The position numbers were made by a program, and so were the translations under genes. This document shows, in pieces, positions 38,520 to 50,152 of a DNA stretch of 64,000 bases. The notes below the pieces were generated by a model. The model did no database searches. It saw nothing but the letters and a program-made list of their open reading frames with translations, and was not told the origin of the DNA. The first letter of the stretch is position 1. Every line of letters begins with the position of its first letter. Source of the stretch: an uncultured Planctomycetia bacterium (GTDB lineage Bacteria > Planctomycetota > Phycisphaerae > Phycisphaerales > SM1A02); NCBI GenBank assembly GCA_937871505.1, contig CALMPF010000007.1, positions 62,001-126,000 of the forward strand. The letters run 5' to 3'.

Positions 38520-41500
38520 ATGCGTCACCGCCTCAGACGCCTCCTCTCGACCCGCGCCGAGCTCGTCGCCGCGGCGGCTCTCGCCCTGCCGGGCGCGACG
38601 ATCGCGGCCGACGAGGCGAGCGTCGCGATCGGCGCGCGGACGTCGACGACCGTCGCGGCCGCGATGACGGAGGGCCACCTCCGGGCGACGGACCTCCGCT
38701 GCGAGTGGACGATCGATCCGGTCGGAGTCGGCGATCCGGCGCCGCGGCTGAAGTGGATCGTGGAGTCGTCGCGGCGGGCCGAACGACAGAGCGCGTACCG
38801 GATCCTCGTCGCCTCGACGCGCGCCCTGCTCGATGCCGACGAGGGCGACCGCTGGGACAGCGGCGTCGTCGAGAGTCGATCCTCCCACGCGGTCTATGCG
38901 GGCGACCCGCTCGCCTCCGGGGCGATCTGCCACTGGAAGGTGCTGGCGTGGGATCGCGATGGCGTGGCGGGCCCGTGGAGCGAACCGGCACGCTGGGAGA
39001 TGGGATTGATGGACGAGGGCGCCTGGAGCGCCGCATGGGTCGACGCGGCGCCGATGCCGCGCACGCCCGCGGGCAAGGCGCCCGATCCGCTCCGCGTGCG
39101 CCGAGCGCTCTACCTCCCCGCGACGGCGGACTTCGACGCGACGGCGGAGGCTCTCGCGCGCGCAGCCGGCGGCCGCGGCGCACCGGAGGGCGCCGCCGGG
39201 CATCGCAGCGCCCCCCGCTCCGGCGTTCCGGCTGCCGATGTCACGGCGATCGTCGCAGAGCGGATCAAACACGGCGAGGCGATCCTGGCCACCAACGCCG
39301 CGCTCGGCGGCGATCCGGCGCCGGGCGTCGTCAAGCGCCTCGTCGTCGAGTTCGAGCAGGACGGGGCTCTGCTGCGGCGGGAGGCGCGGGAGCAGGGAAC
39401 GCTGCGGCTCGTCGACTCCGCGCTGCCGCTGCTGCGCCGGGACTTCGCGCTCGAGCGGCCGGTGCGCTCCGCACGGCTGCACGCGACCGCGCTCGGCCTC
39501 TACGAGGTCTGGATCAACGGCGAGCGCGTCGGCGATCTTGCGCTCGCTCCGGGCTGGACCGACTATCGGAAGCGCGTCGATCGTCAGATGTACGACGTCA
39601 CGTCCCTGCTCCGCGAGGGCCCGAACACGATCGGCGCCGTCGTCGGCCCCGGCTGGTTCAGCGGCCGCGCCGGGCTCTTTCACGCCCAGGCTTTCTACGG
39701 GAGCGCGCCGGCATTCGCGTGTCAGCTCGAACTGGAGTTCGACGACGGATCGACGCGGCGGATCGAGACCGATGGGGAATGGCGGCGCCGGCCCGGCCCG
39801 ACGCTCGCCGCAGACCTGATGGATGGCGAGACGTACGACGCGCGCGCAGCGATTCCGGGTTGGTGCGAACCGGCGAGCGGGTCGACCGCGGACGGCGAGT
39901 GGGTCGCCGTCCTCGTTCGCGACGAGGCGCGGCATCTCGAGAGCTCCATCGACCACACCGTCCGAACGCTGATGGAGCTTCCGGCGGTGCGCGTCAGCGA
40001 GCCTGCACCCGGTCGCTACGTCTTCGATCTCGGCCAGAACATGGTCGGCGTCGTCCGCCTGCGGCTTCGGGAGCCCGCAGGAACTGTCGTGACGCTCCGG
40101 CACGCCGAGATCCTCTCGCCGGATGGGACCATCGACACATCGAATCTCCGCGGCGCGGCTGCGACGGATGCCTACATCTGTCGCGGACCCGCACCCGTCG
40201 GAGCAGGCGACGGCTGGGAGTCCTGGCAGCCAAGCTTCACCTTCCACGGGTTTCGATACGTCGAGCTCTCCGGTCTCTCGGCGCCGGTGGCCGGGGCGCG
40301 CACCACGATCACGGCCGGAGGCTCCCGCACGCTCCCTCCGCTTTCGACCGTGACCGGCATCGTGATCGGCAGCGACCTCCCCCAGACCATGACCTTCCGC
40401 TGCTCGGACGAGGCGCTGACGCAGCTTCACAGCAACATCCTCTGGGGGCTTCGCGGCAACGCCGTGAGCATCCCGACCGACTGCCCGCAGCGGGACGAGC
40501 GGATGGGGTGGAGCGGCGACGTTCAGGTCTTCGCGCCGACGGGAACCCTGATCGCCGACATGGGCCTCTTTCTCGAGAAGTGGCTCGTCGATCTCGACGA
40601 TGCCCAGCGCCCGGACGGTGCGCACTCCGACGTAGCGCCGGTGATGCACGGCCTCTCGTTCGGCTCGCCAGGCTGGGCCGACGCGGGGACGATCGTGCCG
40701 TGGACACTCTACCGGCGGACCGGCGATCTTCGGATTCTCGATCGCCACATCGCCGGAATGACGCGCTGGGTCGACTGGTGCGAGCGCCACAGCGAGGGTC
40801 TGCTGCGGCGGCGATCGCGCGGCAACGACTACGGCGACTGGCTCGCCGTCGATGCTCCGACCTCGAAGGAGCTCCTCGGAACGGCCTACTTCGCGCAGTC
40901 GGCCGATTGCACCGCGAAGGCGCTCCGGGCCCTCGGCCGGGACGATGAAGCCGCGCGGTACGAGGGACTCCTTCAGCGGATCCGCGATGCCTTCGCGGCG
41001 GCGTACATCGGCATCGACGGGCGCATCGCCGGCGAGACGCAGACCGCATACGCGCTGGCGCTGCGCTTCGACCTCGTGCCGAGCGCGCTCCGGGAGCAGG
41101 CGGTCGGTCATCTCGTCGACGCGATCGCGCAGCGGCAGTGGAGGCTCTCGACCGGGTTCCTCGGATCCGGCCATCTCCTGCCCGCGCTCGACGATGGCGG
41201 CAGGCCCGACGTCGCCCTTCGGCTGCTCGTGGAGCGGGAGTGGCCGTCGTGGCTCTTCCCGGTGCAGCACGGCGCGACGACGATCTGGGAGCGCTGGGAT
41301 GGCTGGACGCCGCAGCGCGGCGCCCACCCCGACGTCTCGATGAACTCCTTCAACCACTTCGCCTTCGGCTCCTGCGGGGAGTGGCTCTACGGCGGCGTCG
41401 CGGGCGTGGCGCAGGCGCCGGACGACATCGGCTTCGAGCACATCCTCGTGCGCCCCCGCACGGAGGGACCGATCGAGTGGTCCGAGGCGGAGTTCACCGG

Positions 41501-41741
41501 CGTGCGCGGCACGATCTCCACCGCCTGGCGACGCCGTGGCCCGGCGCGGGAACTCGAGGTCACGATTCCAGCCAACGCAATCGCCACGGTGGTGCTTCCT
41601 GCGGCCTGGGCGGACGAGCTCCGCGAGTCAGGCCTGGCACTCGACGAAGCCGAGGGCGTCGCGCTAGTCGAGCGGCGCGACGATGAGGTGATCCTGCGCC
41701 TCGGCTCGGGCCGGTACCGGTTCACCGGGTCGGTGCGGTAG
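38520..41741 (+). CDS. Secreted alpha-L-rhamnosidase, GH78 family
   Basis: A 1073-residue enzyme that would remove terminal alpha-L-rhamnose from glycans outside the cytoplasm. A signal peptide (L-V-A-A-A-A-L-A-L-P-G-A-T-I-A-A) comes first. The N-terminal Ig-like domain has the family phrase R-L-K-W-I-V-E-S, then beta-sandwich domains (W-I-N-G-E-R-V-G-D-L-A-L-A-P-G-W-T-D-Y). The (alpha/alpha)6 barrel begins near I-P-T-D-C-P-Q-R-D-E-R with catalytic-site residues D-E at ~659-660 and G-W-S-G-D, then N-D-Y-G-D-W-L, T-T-I-W-E-R-W-D-G-W and S-F-N-H-F-A-F-G-S. A ~130-residue insertion at ~200-280 before the first beta domain includes low-complexity sequence. The family match is strong; the natural glycan is unknown. 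Phycisphaerae often degrade algal polysaccharides. Confidence 0.92.
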   Translation: MRHRLRRLLSTRAELVAAAALALPGATIAADEASVAIGARTSTTVAAAMTEGHLRATDLRCEWTIDPVGVGDPAPRLKWIVESSRRAERQSAYRILVASTRALLDADEGDRWDSGVVESRSSHAVYAGDPLASGAICHWKVLAWDRDGVAGPWSEPARWEMGLMDEGAWSAAWVDAAPMPRTPAGKAPDPLRVRRALYLPATADFDATAEALARAAGGRGAPEGAAGHRSAPRSGVPAADVTAIVAERIKHGEAILATNAALGGDPAPGVVKRLVVEFEQDGALLRREAREQGTLRLVDSALPLLRRDFALERPVRSARLHATALGLYEVWINGERVGDLALAPGWTDYRKRVDRQMYDVTSLLREGPNTIGAVVGPGWFSGRAGLFHAQAFYGSAPAFACQLELEFDDGSTRRIETDGEWRRRPGPTLAADLMDGETYDARAAIPGWCEPASGSTADGEWVAVLVRDEARHLESSIDHTVRTLMELPAVRVSEPAPGRYVFDLGQNMVGVVRLRLREPAGTVVTLRHAEILSPDGTIDTSNLRGAAATDAYICRGPAPVGAGDGWESWQPSFTFHGFRYVELSGLSAPVAGARTTITAGGSRTLPPLSTVTGIVIGSDLPQTMTFRCSDEALTQLHSNILWGLRGNAVSIPTDCPQRDERMGWSGDVQVFAPTGTLIADMGLFLEKWLVDLDDAQRPDGAHSDVAPVMHGLSFGSPGWADAGTIVPWTLYRRTGDLRILDRHIAGMTRWVDWCERHSEGLLRRRSRGNDYGDWLAVDAPTSKELLGTAYFAQSADCTAKALRALGRDDEAARYEGLLQRIRDAFAAAYIGIDGRIAGETQTAYALALRFDLVPSALREQAVGHLVDAIAQRQWRLSTGFLGSGHLLPALDDGGRPDVALRLLVEREWPSWLFPVQHGATTIWERWDGWTPQRGAHPDVSMNSFNHFAFGSCGEWLYGGVAGVAQAPDDIGFEHILVRPRTEGPIEWSEAEFTGVRGTISTAWRRRGPARELEVTIPANAIATVVLPAAWADELRESGLALDEAEGVALVERRDDEVILRLGSGRYRFTGSVR

Positions 41742-41819
41742 CGCCCCGCCGCGCCGACTGCGGCGTTCGGACGCGGAGTTCTGCCTCACCGCCGGGCGCC
41801 TCGAAGCCAGGGCCGAGAA

Positions 41820-43307
41820 TCACCCCCGCTGCTTCTCGCGCGGCGCCGGATCGGGGTCCATCCACGCGCCGCGGACGAGGCGGCCCGCCTGCTCCGGTCC
41901 CCACGAGCCCCGGTCGTATTCGATGACCGGCACGACGTCGCCGAGCACGCCGTCGACGATGCGCCATTGAGCGATCACCGCCGCGCCGGGGGCGAAGAGC
42001 CCGAGGTCGCCGCGGATCGCGTCGCCGAGCAGCCGCTCGTAGGGGAGCATCTCGTCGGGGCTCTGGTGAACTGCGCAGATCTCCACCGGCTCGCCCTCCA
42101 TCGCCTCGCCCGGCGCCTTGGCGTGAAGGCCCATGGCGATGAGGACATCGGGGCCGAGCCGAAAGCGCAGATAGTTGCAGCGGTCGCAGTGGCGCTTCCC
42201 GAAGAGGGTCTCCGGAGGACCGGCGAATTCGACCACGACCTCGGTCGCGGTGACGGCGAGTCCCTTGCCCGCGCGGACGACGATCGGGACTCCCGCCCAT
42301 CGCCGGTTGTCGATCTCGAGCCGGACGGCGGCGAAGGTCTCCACCGTCGAGTCCGCAGCCACGCCGGGCTCGGCGCGATAGCCGCGATACTGGCCGCGCA
42401 CGACATCCTCGGGTCGCAGCGGCCGGATCGAGCGCAGCAGCTTGACCTTCTCGGCTCGGATGGCCTCGTCTTCGTCGCTCGCGGGGGCCTCCATCGCCAG
42501 CGCCGCGACGATCTCCAGCAGGTGGTTCTGAATCACGTCGCGGATGGCGCCGACTTCTTCGTAGAACTTCCCGCGGCCCTTCACGCCGAAGCGCTCGGCC
42601 ATGGTGATCTGCACCTGCCGGATGAAGTGGCGGTTCCAGATCGGCTCAAGAAAGGCGTTCGCAAAGCGGAAGTAGGAGAGGTTCTGGACCGGCTCCTTGC
42701 CGAGGAAGTGATCAATGCGGAGGATCGCTTCCTCGGGGAAGTGCCGGTGCAGGATGCGGTCCAGCGCCTCGGCTGACGCCAGGTCGCGCCCGAATGGCTT
42801 CTCCACCATCAGCCGAGCGCCAGCCCCCGCGCAGCCGCTGGCGGCAAGGTGCTCGGCGACGGGACCGAAGAGGCTCGGCGGGATCGCGAGATAGTGGATC
42901 GGCCGCCGCGCATCGCCGAGCGCGGCGCGGAGAGCGCGGAAGGTCGCCTCGTCCTCATAGTCGCCGCCGACGAAGCGCACGCGGGCGCTGAGCCGTCTGA
43001 AGGTCTCATCGTCCACTCCGCCGTGCTCGTCGAGGCTGGCGCGGATCCGTCCGACCAGCTCCTCATGCGAGCGGTCGCCGCGGGCGACGCCGATGATCGG
43101 CATCTCCAGCCGACCGCGGCGAGCGAGGTTGCGCAGCGCCGGGAAGATCTTGGTGTACGCAAGGTCGCCGGTGACCCCGAAGAGGACCAGCGCATCCGCG
43201 GCGGCGCGCGGGCCGCGCCGAGTCGGCTCACCCGCGTCCGCATCCCCGTCCCCGGCCCGACGGTCTTCGGGCGGGCCGCCTGCACGGTTCGTCGCGTGGT
43301 CAGACAT
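41820..43307 (-). CDS. zwf: Glucose-6-phosphate 1-dehydrogenase
   Basis: 495 residues, typical for G6PD, which oxidises glucose-6-phosphate to 6-phosphogluconolactone with NAD(P)+ in the oxidative pentose phosphate pathway. The Rossmann motif is [17 protein letters not shown]. The substrate site R-I-D-H-F-L-G-K-E (His ~200) and the adjoining E-P-I-W-N-R and [14 protein letters not shown] motifs are all present. The ATG at 43307 gives the normal length; the frame is open ~340 codons upstream but that part is shadow sequence. No gnd or pgl gene is adjacent. It is convergent with the rhamnosidase gene, 78 bp apart. Confidence 0.96.
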   Translation of the reverse strand: MSDHATNRAGGPPEDRRAGDGDADAGEPTRRGPRAAADALVLFGVTGDLAYTKIFPALRNLARRGRLEMPIIGVARGDRSHEELVGRIRASLDEHGGVDDETFRRLSARVRFVGGDYEDEATFRALRAALGDARRPIHYLAIPPSLFGPVAEHLAASGCAGAGARLMVEKPFGRDLASAEALDRILHRHFPEEAILRIDHFLGKEPVQNLSYFRFANAFLEPIWNRHFIRQVQITMAERFGVKGRGKFYEEVGAIRDVIQNHLLEIVAALAMEAPASDEDEAIRAEKVKLLRSIRPLRPEDVVRGQYRGYRAEPGVAADSTVETFAAVRLEIDNRRWAGVPIVVRAGKGLAVTATEVVVEFAGPPETLFGKRHCDRCNYLRFRLGPDVLIAMGLHAKAPGEAMEGEPVEICAVHQSPDEMLPYERLLGDAIRGDLGLFAPGAAVIAQWRIVDGVLGDVVPVIEYDRGSWGPEQAGRLVRGAWMDPDPAPREKQRG

Positions 43308-43401
43308 CGAAGGCGATCGTACGAGGCGGAGACGAGCGCATCGGGACGGAGAGGGCGAACGCGGAGCGGGCCCGACGGCGCACCCGTCGCGCCGTCCGGC
43401 G

Positions 43402-43920
43402 CCGTGCCGATCCCCGATCCCGACGCGGTCGTCCACGGAGCGGCGGGCATCGTCTCCGGCATGCCCGGAAGCGGCCTCGTGGGCGGCATCAAGGAGCTCC
43501 GCTCCCTCGGCGGCATCCGGGCGATCCGGCCTGATCAGACGGTCGTCGAGCTGTGAAGCTCCGGCGGCCGGATCGACCCGACGGAGCCGAAGATCGACTT
43601 GCTCAACCGCCTGATCGTCGGGGACACGCCGACGGGGACGCTCCGCGTGAGCGTTGCGGGGGGCCGCGCCGACCTTGCGCGCATCGATTCCCTGCGCATC
43701 GATCCCCGACCATCCGGCGATCGCCCCGGACAACCGCCTCTGCGTCGGGCGCTTCAATGCGGGCCAGATCCTCGCGATCGAGCCTGGGCCGTGCTCGTGC
43801 GATCCCGCCGAGCCCGCCGACCTCGCCTGCTTGGACACCGTCGACGACGCCGATCTCGGGCTCACCCTGGCCTCGCAGGGTCGGCGAGTCCCGTCGGAAC
43901 CCGGAGCGAGCCGACGCTGA
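43402..43920 (+). pseudogene. Decayed exoprotein remnant with a dockerin-like tail
   Basis: Three consecutive plus-strand protein-like stretches: one ending D-Q-T-V-V-E-L before a TGA at 43554; one continuing in the same frame after it ([14 protein letters not shown]); and one in another frame from ~43690 to the stop at 43918. The last stretch ends [17 protein letters not shown], which aligns base by base with the intact tail [17 protein letters not shown] of the next gene, apart from the lost Ca2+-loop D-x-N-x-D-G. A gene of the same exoprotein type seems to have been broken by one stop and one frameshift. The remaining 43308-44067 sequence shows nothing else. Confidence 0.35.
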
Positions 43921-44054
43921 CGGCGTGCAGGGGCAGAAATCTCCGAGCGGACCCCGCGATTCTCCGGGCGCGCGGCGCGCGGCCGTCGTCCGTTCCATGA
44001 CAGCGCCTCCGACGGCCGAACCGATTCGGCCGGACGATGCCGAAATCCCCTCTC

Positions 44055-44060
44055 AGGAGG
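44055..44060 (+). promoter_or_regulatory. Shine-Dalgarno site AGGAGG for the PGRS-like gene
   Basis: A full consensus AGGAGG with seven bases to ATG 44068. It is unusually strong for this window. Confidence 0.75.
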
Positions 44061-44067
44061 ACTCGTC

Positions 44068-46599
44068 ATGGGATTCAAGGACATGGTGCGCGCCGCCCTC
44101 GTCGCGGGCGCCATCGGATTGCCGTGGTTGCCGGAGCTCCCGGGCTTCCGTGCAGGGCTCGGACTGGTCAGGGGCGCCGCCGCGTGCGATGTCCTCTGGT
44201 CCGCCGGTTCTGCGCAGGCGATCAACAGCACGCTCGTGATCACCGATGTCACGCTCTGCATCGAGCCGGGGGTCACCGTGACGGTCAGCCCGGGCGCCGG
44301 CATCGTCGTCGGCGCGGGCGGACGGCTCATCGTTCACGGCAGCAAGGAGGAGCCGGTGCGGTTCACGAGCGCTCCCGGCGCGCGATGGAACGGCATCTCG
44401 TTCACCTCCGGTTCCGACGGCTCGATGCTGCACGCGGTCGTCGAGCGCGTCTCCGGCACGGGAATCGCGATCGACGCATCGTCGCCCGTGATCGAGCTGT
44501 GCACGATCAACGACGTGCTCGGCGCAGCACCGGGCAGCCCGAGCCGCGGCATCCGCGTGATCGGGGCATCGGCGCACCCGATCATCCTGCGATCGACGAT
44601 CTCGCTGATCCGCGGCGCGGACGGCGGCATCGGCAGCAACTCGCCGAACGCCGCGAATGGTCCAGCCGGCGCCAATGGCACCTTCTTCTCTCCCGACGGC
44701 GGCAACGGCGGCTCAGGAACGACCGGTGCGATCGGCGGGACCGGCGCGGCGGGCGGCGGGGCGTTCGGGATCGACGTGGAACAGGGCGCCCGCCCGGGCA
44801 TCGCGTCGACGCGAATCGACCAGGTGACTGGCGGCACGGGCGGGAAGGGTGGCAACGGCGGCAAAGGCGGCAACGGAGGCAGCGGAGGCACGCCGGCCAA
44901 CGGGATCTTCCCGGGCAACGGCGGCAATGGCGGCAACGGCGCCGCAGGCGGAAAGGGAGGAACGGGCGGCGCCGGAGGGGTTTCGGTCGGGATGCGCTTC
45001 GCCGGCACAGTCGGCGCAGTCCTCTTCCAGAACGTCATCACCCGCGCCGTCGCCGGTGTGGGCGGTCAGGGCGGGAACGGAGGGGCAGGCGGGAACGGCG
45101 GCAACGGCGCGAGCGGGATCTCGTTCTCACTGACCCCTGCGTTCAACACCGACGGCGGCAATGCCGGAAACGGCGGGAACAGCGGAGCGGGCGGCAACGG
45201 CGGCGCCGGTGGCGTCGCCAGGCTCGTTCAGGTGCTCGGACCAGGCGCCGCGATTCAACTCGCCCAATCGACGATCGCCCAGATCGCCGGCGGCGCTGGC
45301 GGCGCAGCGGGATTCACCGGCTCGCCGGCCGGGTTCGCCGGAATCCCGGGGGGCGCGGTCCCGCCCGGCGTCCCCGGGAACTCCGGATCAAACGGCGCGT
45401 TCGGCGGGCCCGGAACCGTCGGGACGGCAGGCGTGCGCGAAGGAGTCCGCGCGGCGGGCAGCTCGAGTGTCGCCATCGAGAACTCGATCCTCCTGCTCGG
45501 ATCGGGAAGCTCGGGCACCGCGCTGATCAGCGAAGCTGGTTCGACGATCACCTGCGCGACCTCCTGCGTCTTCGGGTTCCAGACGATCTCGACCGGAGCC
45601 GTCGTCCTCGGAGCGGGGACGATCCTCATCGATCCGCAGCTTGCGAATCCGGCCGGCGGCGACGCGAGACTGACAGTCTCGTCGCCATGCATCGACGCCG
45701 GATCGAACGCCGTGATCCCCCATCACCGTGTTGCAAAGAGCTTCCTCGGCGCCGTCGAGATCGCGGAGGCGGCCGCCTACGACGAGTTCTTTCCCGGAGT
45801 CGTGCCCGCCTCGACATGCCTCGTGACTCCCAACGAGCCGGTGATCCTCGCGCTCGGTGCGGGCACGATGACCGTCGCCGGCCTCACCGCAGGCGGCGCG
45901 CCCGCCTGTCCGGTCGTCGACGGAAGCACGAACATCCAGGCATCCGACGGCTGCCTCACCGGGAGCACGGCGCTCCTGCGAATCACCTTCGACCCGCCGG
46001 TGCGCGGCTTCTATACCTACTTCGGATCGGTGGCGACCAATGCGGCGTCGCGGATCAGGGTCTTCGAAGGCGGCTCGATGCTCGCCGATCTCGCGGTGCC
46101 GAGTCCGGCCGCAGTGCTCGCGACCGGACTCGGCGTCTCGCGGCTCGGCGCGACGTTCGATCGCGTCGATCTCTCGGTGAACAACGACAGCAGCGCCGTC
46201 GCGGGCGCCTTCGCCGGACTCGTCGCCAACGAACCTTCGCTCGGATCGATCGCGATCCTCGGCTATCAGGGCCCTTCCGGGAGCATCGTTCAGTTCGACT
46301 TTGCGGTCGCCTTCGAGGATGGCGATCTGCGCGACGCGGCGGGCCTGCCTCGCCTCGTCGACGGCAGCGGCATGGGGATTGGCCCCATCGACATCGGCGC
46401 GTTCGAGTACCAGCGTGCGGATGTCTCGACGCCCTGCCCGGCCGACCTCAACGGCGATGGGATTGTCGACGGGGCCGATCTCGGACTGCTCCTCGGCGCC
46501 TGGGGCACGGCCGGCCCCGGCGACCTCAACGGCGACGGCGTCGTCAACGGCGGCGACCTCGGCCTGATCCTCGGTGCAATCGGCCCGTGCCCGAGGTGA
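44068..46599 (+). CDS. Secreted Gly-rich (PGRS-like) protein with GC-type dockerin-like tail
   Basis: 843 residues. A hydrophobic N-terminus ([12 protein letters not shown]) suggests export. Residues ~50-190 look like a right-handed parallel beta-helix (repeated I-x-I-x-x-S-x-P-x-I). Residues ~190-470 are Gly/Asn/Ala-rich in blocks of G-G-N-G-G and G-G-A-G-G, like mycobacterial PE_PGRS repeats. The region ~530-790 is beta-rich. The end carries two dockerin-like Ca2+ loops ([15 protein letters not shown] and [15 protein letters not shown]) and finishes with G-P-C-P-R. Such tails in Phycisphaerae probably anchor proteins at the cell surface. A hairpin at 46701 follows. The protein's role is unknown; adhesion or surface structure is possible. 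Confidence 0.8.
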   Translation: MGFKDMVRAALVAGAIGLPWLPELPGFRAGLGLVRGAAACDVLWSAGSAQAINSTLVITDVTLCIEPGVTVTVSPGAGIVVGAGGRLIVHGSKEEPVRFTSAPGARWNGISFTSGSDGSMLHAVVERVSGTGIAIDASSPVIELCTINDVLGAAPGSPSRGIRVIGASAHPIILRSTISLIRGADGGIGSNSPNAANGPAGANGTFFSPDGGNGGSGTTGAIGGTGAAGGGAFGIDVEQGARPGIASTRIDQVTGGTGGKGGNGGKGGNGGSGGTPANGIFPGNGGNGGNGAAGGKGGTGGAGGVSVGMRFAGTVGAVLFQNVITRAVAGVGGQGGNGGAGGNGGNGASGISFSLTPAFNTDGGNAGNGGNSGAGGNGGAGGVARLVQVLGPGAAIQLAQSTIAQIAGGAGGAAGFTGSPAGFAGIPGGAVPPGVPGNSGSNGAFGGPGTVGTAGVREGVRAAGSSSVAIENSILLLGSGSSGTALISEAGSTITCATSCVFGFQTISTGAVVLGAGTILIDPQLANPAGGDARLTVSSPCIDAGSNAVIPHHRVAKSFLGAVEIAEAAAYDEFFPGVVPASTCLVTPNEPVILALGAGTMTVAGLTAGGAPACPVVDGSTNIQASDGCLTGSTALLRITFDPPVRGFYTYFGSVATNAASRIRVFEGGSMLADLAVPSPAAVLATGLGVSRLGATFDRVDLSVNNDSSAVAGAFAGLVANEPSLGSIAILGYQGPSGSIVQFDFAVAFEDGDLRDAAGLPRLVDGSGMGIGPIDIGAFEYQRADVSTPCPADLNGDGIVDGADLGLLLGAWGTAGPGDLNGDGVVNGGDLGLILGAIGPCPR

Positions 46600-46700
46600 C
46601 CTTCGCTGCGACCTCCGCAGCGATCGAGTCGCAGTCCGTGGCGGCGTCGTGGCCGACCGAGGCCTCGGCACCTGGCTGAGCATCACGGAGACCACGCAGC

Positions 46701-46735
46701 GCGCAAGGGGCGGATCGGGGATCCGCCCCTTGTGC
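46701..46735 (+). terminator. Strong hairpin after the PGRS-like gene
   Basis: GCGCAAGGGGCGGATC and GATCCGCCCCTTGTGC form a ~15-bp stem with one mismatch around a short G-rich loop, about 100 bp past the stop. No T-run follows, but stem stability and position suit transcription termination. Confidence 0.55.
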
Positions 46736-46885
46736 CGTCGGGGCTTCAGGAGAACGCGTGAAGGCGCACCGCAGCGAGCGGGGAGATCCGCGATCCGGCG
46801 ACAACCGCGGCTGACCCCGTACCGTCTCCGAATCCCGAGCCCGCCGACGGAGTGACGATCCTCTGTCCGCGATCGGGGTTCCCTC

Positions 46886-49800
46886 ATGAGCGACCGCGCC
46901 AACGCCATCGTCGAACGGGCTCTCGCCTTCCCGCCGGAGCAGCGCGAGGCGTACCTCCACGGCGCCTGCGACGGCGACGCGGCGCTGCGCGGGCGGGTCG
47001 ATCGCCTCCTGCACGCGGCGCAGCCGCACGACGGCGAGGGCACGACGTTCGATTCCGGTCCGCAGCACCGCGCCGCGGCCTGCGACGACCCGCAGACGTC
47101 GGCAGCGGACGGAGCCACGCTCGACCGGCCCGCCGGGTCCGACTCCGGCGCCGCCGCGCCGAACCTCGCTCCCGCGGGCGCGACGGGTGAAGGTCCGGGG
47201 AGCGTCATCGGCCGCTACCGGATCCTCCAGGCCATCGGCGAAGGCGGCTTCGGCACCGTCTTCATGGCGGAGCAGAAGGAGCCGGTGCGGCGACGCGTCG
47301 CGCTGAAGATCATCAAGCTCGGGATGGACACGAGGCAGGTGATCGCCCGCTTCGAGGCGGAGCGGCAGGCCCTGGCGATGATGGACCATCCCAACATCGC
47401 CCGCGTGCTCGATGCCGGAGCGACCGAGGCGGGGCGCCCGTACTTCGTGATGGAGCTCGTCCGAGGCGTGCCGATCACCGAGTTCTGCGATCGCAACGGC
47501 CTGACCATCCGCGAGCGGCTCGCGCTGATGATCCCGGTGTGCCACGCGATCCAGCATGCGCACCAGAAGGGCATCATCCATCGCGATCTCAAGCCCTCGA
47601 ACGTGCTGGTCACGCTCAACGACGGCTCGCCGACGCCGAAGGTGATCGACTTCGGAATCGCCAAGGCGACCAGCAGCGACCTCACCGAGAAGACGCTCTT
47701 CACCGAGTTCCGGCAGTTCGTCGGCACGCCGGAGTTCATGAGCCCGGAGCAGGCGGAGATGAGCGGGCTCGATGTCGACACCCGGACCGACGTCTACTCG
47801 CTCGGCGCGCTGGTCTACACGCTCGTGACCGGGGCTGCGCCCTTCGATCCGCGCGAGCTGCGCAGCCGCAGCATCGCCGAGATCCAGCGCCTGATCGTCG
47901 ACTCCGAGACTCCCCGCCCGAGCACGCGCCTCACGTCGCTCGGCGAGGGGCTCGCGGAGGTGGCCAGGCTCCGGAGGACCGAACCCGGCCGGCTGCGCAC
48001 GCTGCTGCGCGGCGAGCTGGACTGGATCGTGCTCAAGGCGATGGAGAAGGATCGCACTCGGCGCTACGACACCGCCCGCGACCTCGCCGACGACCTGCGC
48101 CGCCACCTCGACAACGAACCGGTGCTCGCCGCTCCGCCCTCGCGGATCTACCGCCTCCGGAAGCTCGTCCGCCGCAACCGCGCGGCGGCGACCACGGTCG
48201 CGCTGATCGCCGCCGCCCTGGTGCTCGCGGTGATCGGCACGAGCTGGGGGATGCTCCGCGCGCGCACGGCCGAGACCGCCGCCCGCGCCGCGGCGCTGGG
48301 CGAGGCGACCCAGCGGCTGACCGCGGAGGAGAACGAGCGCCGCGCCATAGAGGCCGCGGAACTGGCTTCGCGCGAGGCGGCGCGGGCGCTCGCGGCCGAG
48401 AGGGCCGCCGAGGCGAGGGCGTCGGAGTTCGAGGCGATGACCGCCTTCCAGACGTCGATGATCCAGGCGATCGATGTCGCCCGCATGGGCGAGCGGATGC
48501 GCGAGGACGTTCTCGCGGAGATCCGCGAGTCGATGCGGCGGAGGGAGCTTCCCGAGGCCGAGATCGCCGCCCGGATGGCCGAGGCCGACGCGCTGCTCGC
48601 CGAGGCGAACTTCTCGAATCCCGCGATCCTGGGAATCGAGCGGACGATCCTCGCGCGGGCGGAGCGGCAGATCGTCGAGCAGTTCGCGGATCGGCCGCTC
48701 ATCCAGGCGCGCCTGCTCCGTTCGGTGGCGGAGACGCGCTCGGTGCTCGGCTTCGGCGCGGAGGCCGAGGCGGACTTCCGCCGCATCGCGGCGCTGCTTG
48801 CCGAGCACCTCGGCGATGGCGACCCGCGGACGATCACGGCGACGGCGCTCGTCGCCGCGGGGATCGCGGCCCGAGGGGACTGGGTCCGGGCGAGCGTGAT
48901 CTACGCCGAGGCCGGTGCGGCCGCCGAAGCGGCGCTCGGCGCGGACCATCCGCTCAGCCGCGTGATCGGCTACCTCGCCGCCGGCGGCAACATCGATCCG
49001 CTCCTCCGCCGCGGCGATCCCGAGGAGATCTTCTGGTGGTCGGAGATCACGCCGGGGATGTCCCGCGCCGAGGCGGAACTCGCCGCGCAGCACATCCCGC
49101 GGATCTACGAGATCATCGACGGTCTGGGGATCGCGCAGGGCACGGCCGCAGAGATGCTCGACGACGCCACGATCGATGCGGTGCTCGGCGCCTTCGACGA
49201 GGTTGCCCGGCTGCTCGGCGATGCCCTCGGCGACGGGAACCCACTGCTGGTGGGCTTCAAGACCAACGCCGGACGCAACGCCAGGACCATGGGGCGTCCG
49301 GAGCGCGCCGAGCCGTATCTTCGCGAAGCCCTCGAGGCCCAGCGGCGGATGTTCGGCGACGCTCACCCGGCGACGGTCCTCGCGATGCTCGAGCGCGCCC
49401 GCGCCCTTTACGACCTGGGACAGCGCGACGAGTCCTACGCGATCGCTCGGCAGGGGCTCGCCGCGGTCCGGCGCGAGCACGGCGCCGAGCACCCCCTGAG
49501 CGTCCAGGTGCTCGACGTGATGGTCCGCAACCTCGTCGGCGCTGGACGGGATGCCGACGCGGCCGCCCACCTGAGGGAGGTGATCGACATACAGCGCCGG
49601 ACGATCGCGGCGACGCCGACGGCGCTGGCCGCCGCCTTCGCCATTCGCGGAAGCGAACTGATCGAGGCCGCCGGACCGCGGACGCTCCCGCTCGTCGAGG
49701 AGATGCTCGCGGAGTGCGTCGCCATCCGCGAGGCGACCATGCCCGAGAGCTGGCTGACGGCCAACGCTCGCAGCATGCTCGGCGAGGCGATCTTCCGGGG

Positions 49801-50152
49801 AGCGATGGCCGCGGTCGGGCAGCCCGCGCGCGCAGCCGCGAGCGAGGCGCCGACGCCGGTGATCGAGGGAGCCGATCGGAACGACGGCACCCCGGAGCCG
49901 GACGATCTCGCCGCGATCCTCGAGCGGTTCGCGGAAGCGGAGCGCCTGCTGACCGCGGGCTACGAGGCGCTCCTCGCCACGGAGGAGCGCGACGCGACGC
50001 CGGCGCTGCCGCTGCGCCGCCGGCAGGCCGCAGAGCGCCTGCTGCGGCTGACCGAGGCCAAGCAGGCCGTTGATCCCGCCGCCGGGCACGCAGCCGAGAT
50101 CGATCGCTGGCGCGCGGCGATCGAGTCGCTCCGCGCGGTCGAGACGCAATAG
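46886..50152 (+). CDS. Membrane Ser/Thr protein kinase with TPR sensor region
   Basis: 1088 residues, same architecture as the kinase at 25056. An N-terminal helical region ([14 protein letters not shown]) precedes a Hanks kinase: [24 protein letters not shown] with His ~232, D-F-G-I-A-K-A-T and S-P-E-Q-A-E. All catalytic residues are present. One membrane segment lies at ~434-456 ([15 protein letters not shown]). A coiled coil and TPR-like units follow ([18 protein letters not shown]) that are more degenerate than in the other kinase. No ECF sigma gene is adjacent, so the partner is unknown. It is flanked by exoprotein genes. Confidence 0.9.
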   Translation: MSDRANAIVERALAFPPEQREAYLHGACDGDAALRGRVDRLLHAAQPHDGEGTTFDSGPQHRAAACDDPQTSAADGATLDRPAGSDSGAAAPNLAPAGATGEGPGSVIGRYRILQAIGEGGFGTVFMAEQKEPVRRRVALKIIKLGMDTRQVIARFEAERQALAMMDHPNIARVLDAGATEAGRPYFVMELVRGVPITEFCDRNGLTIRERLALMIPVCHAIQHAHQKGIIHRDLKPSNVLVTLNDGSPTPKVIDFGIAKATSSDLTEKTLFTEFRQFVGTPEFMSPEQAEMSGLDVDTRTDVYSLGALVYTLVTGAAPFDPRELRSRSIAEIQRLIVDSETPRPSTRLTSLGEGLAEVARLRRTEPGRLRTLLRGELDWIVLKAMEKDRTRRYDTARDLADDLRRHLDNEPVLAAPPSRIYRLRKLVRRNRAAATTVALIAAALVLAVIGTSWGMLRARTAETAARAAALGEATQRLTAEENERRAIEAAELASREAARALAAERAAEARASEFEAMTAFQTSMIQAIDVARMGERMREDVLAEIRESMRRRELPEAEIAARMAEADALLAEANFSNPAILGIERTILARAERQIVEQFADRPLIQARLLRSVAETRSVLGFGAEAEADFRRIAALLAEHLGDGDPRTITATALVAAGIAARGDWVRASVIYAEAGAAAEAALGADHPLSRVIGYLAAGGNIDPLLRRGDPEEIFWWSEITPGMSRAEAELAAQHIPRIYEIIDGLGIAQGTAAEMLDDATIDAVLGAFDEVARLLGDALGDGNPLLVGFKTNAGRNARTMGRPERAEPYLREALEAQRRMFGDAHPATVLAMLERARALYDLGQRDESYAIARQGLAAVRREHGAEHPLSVQVLDVMVRNLVGAGRDADAAAHLREVIDIQRRTIAATPTALAAAFAIRGSELIEAAGPRTLPLVEEMLAECVAIREATMPESWLTANARSMLGEAIFRGAMAAVGQPARAAASEAPTPVIEGADRNDGTPEPDDLAAILERFAEAERLLTAGYEALLATEERDATPALPLRRRQAAERLLRLTEAKQAVDPAAGHAAEIDRWRAAIESLRAVETQ

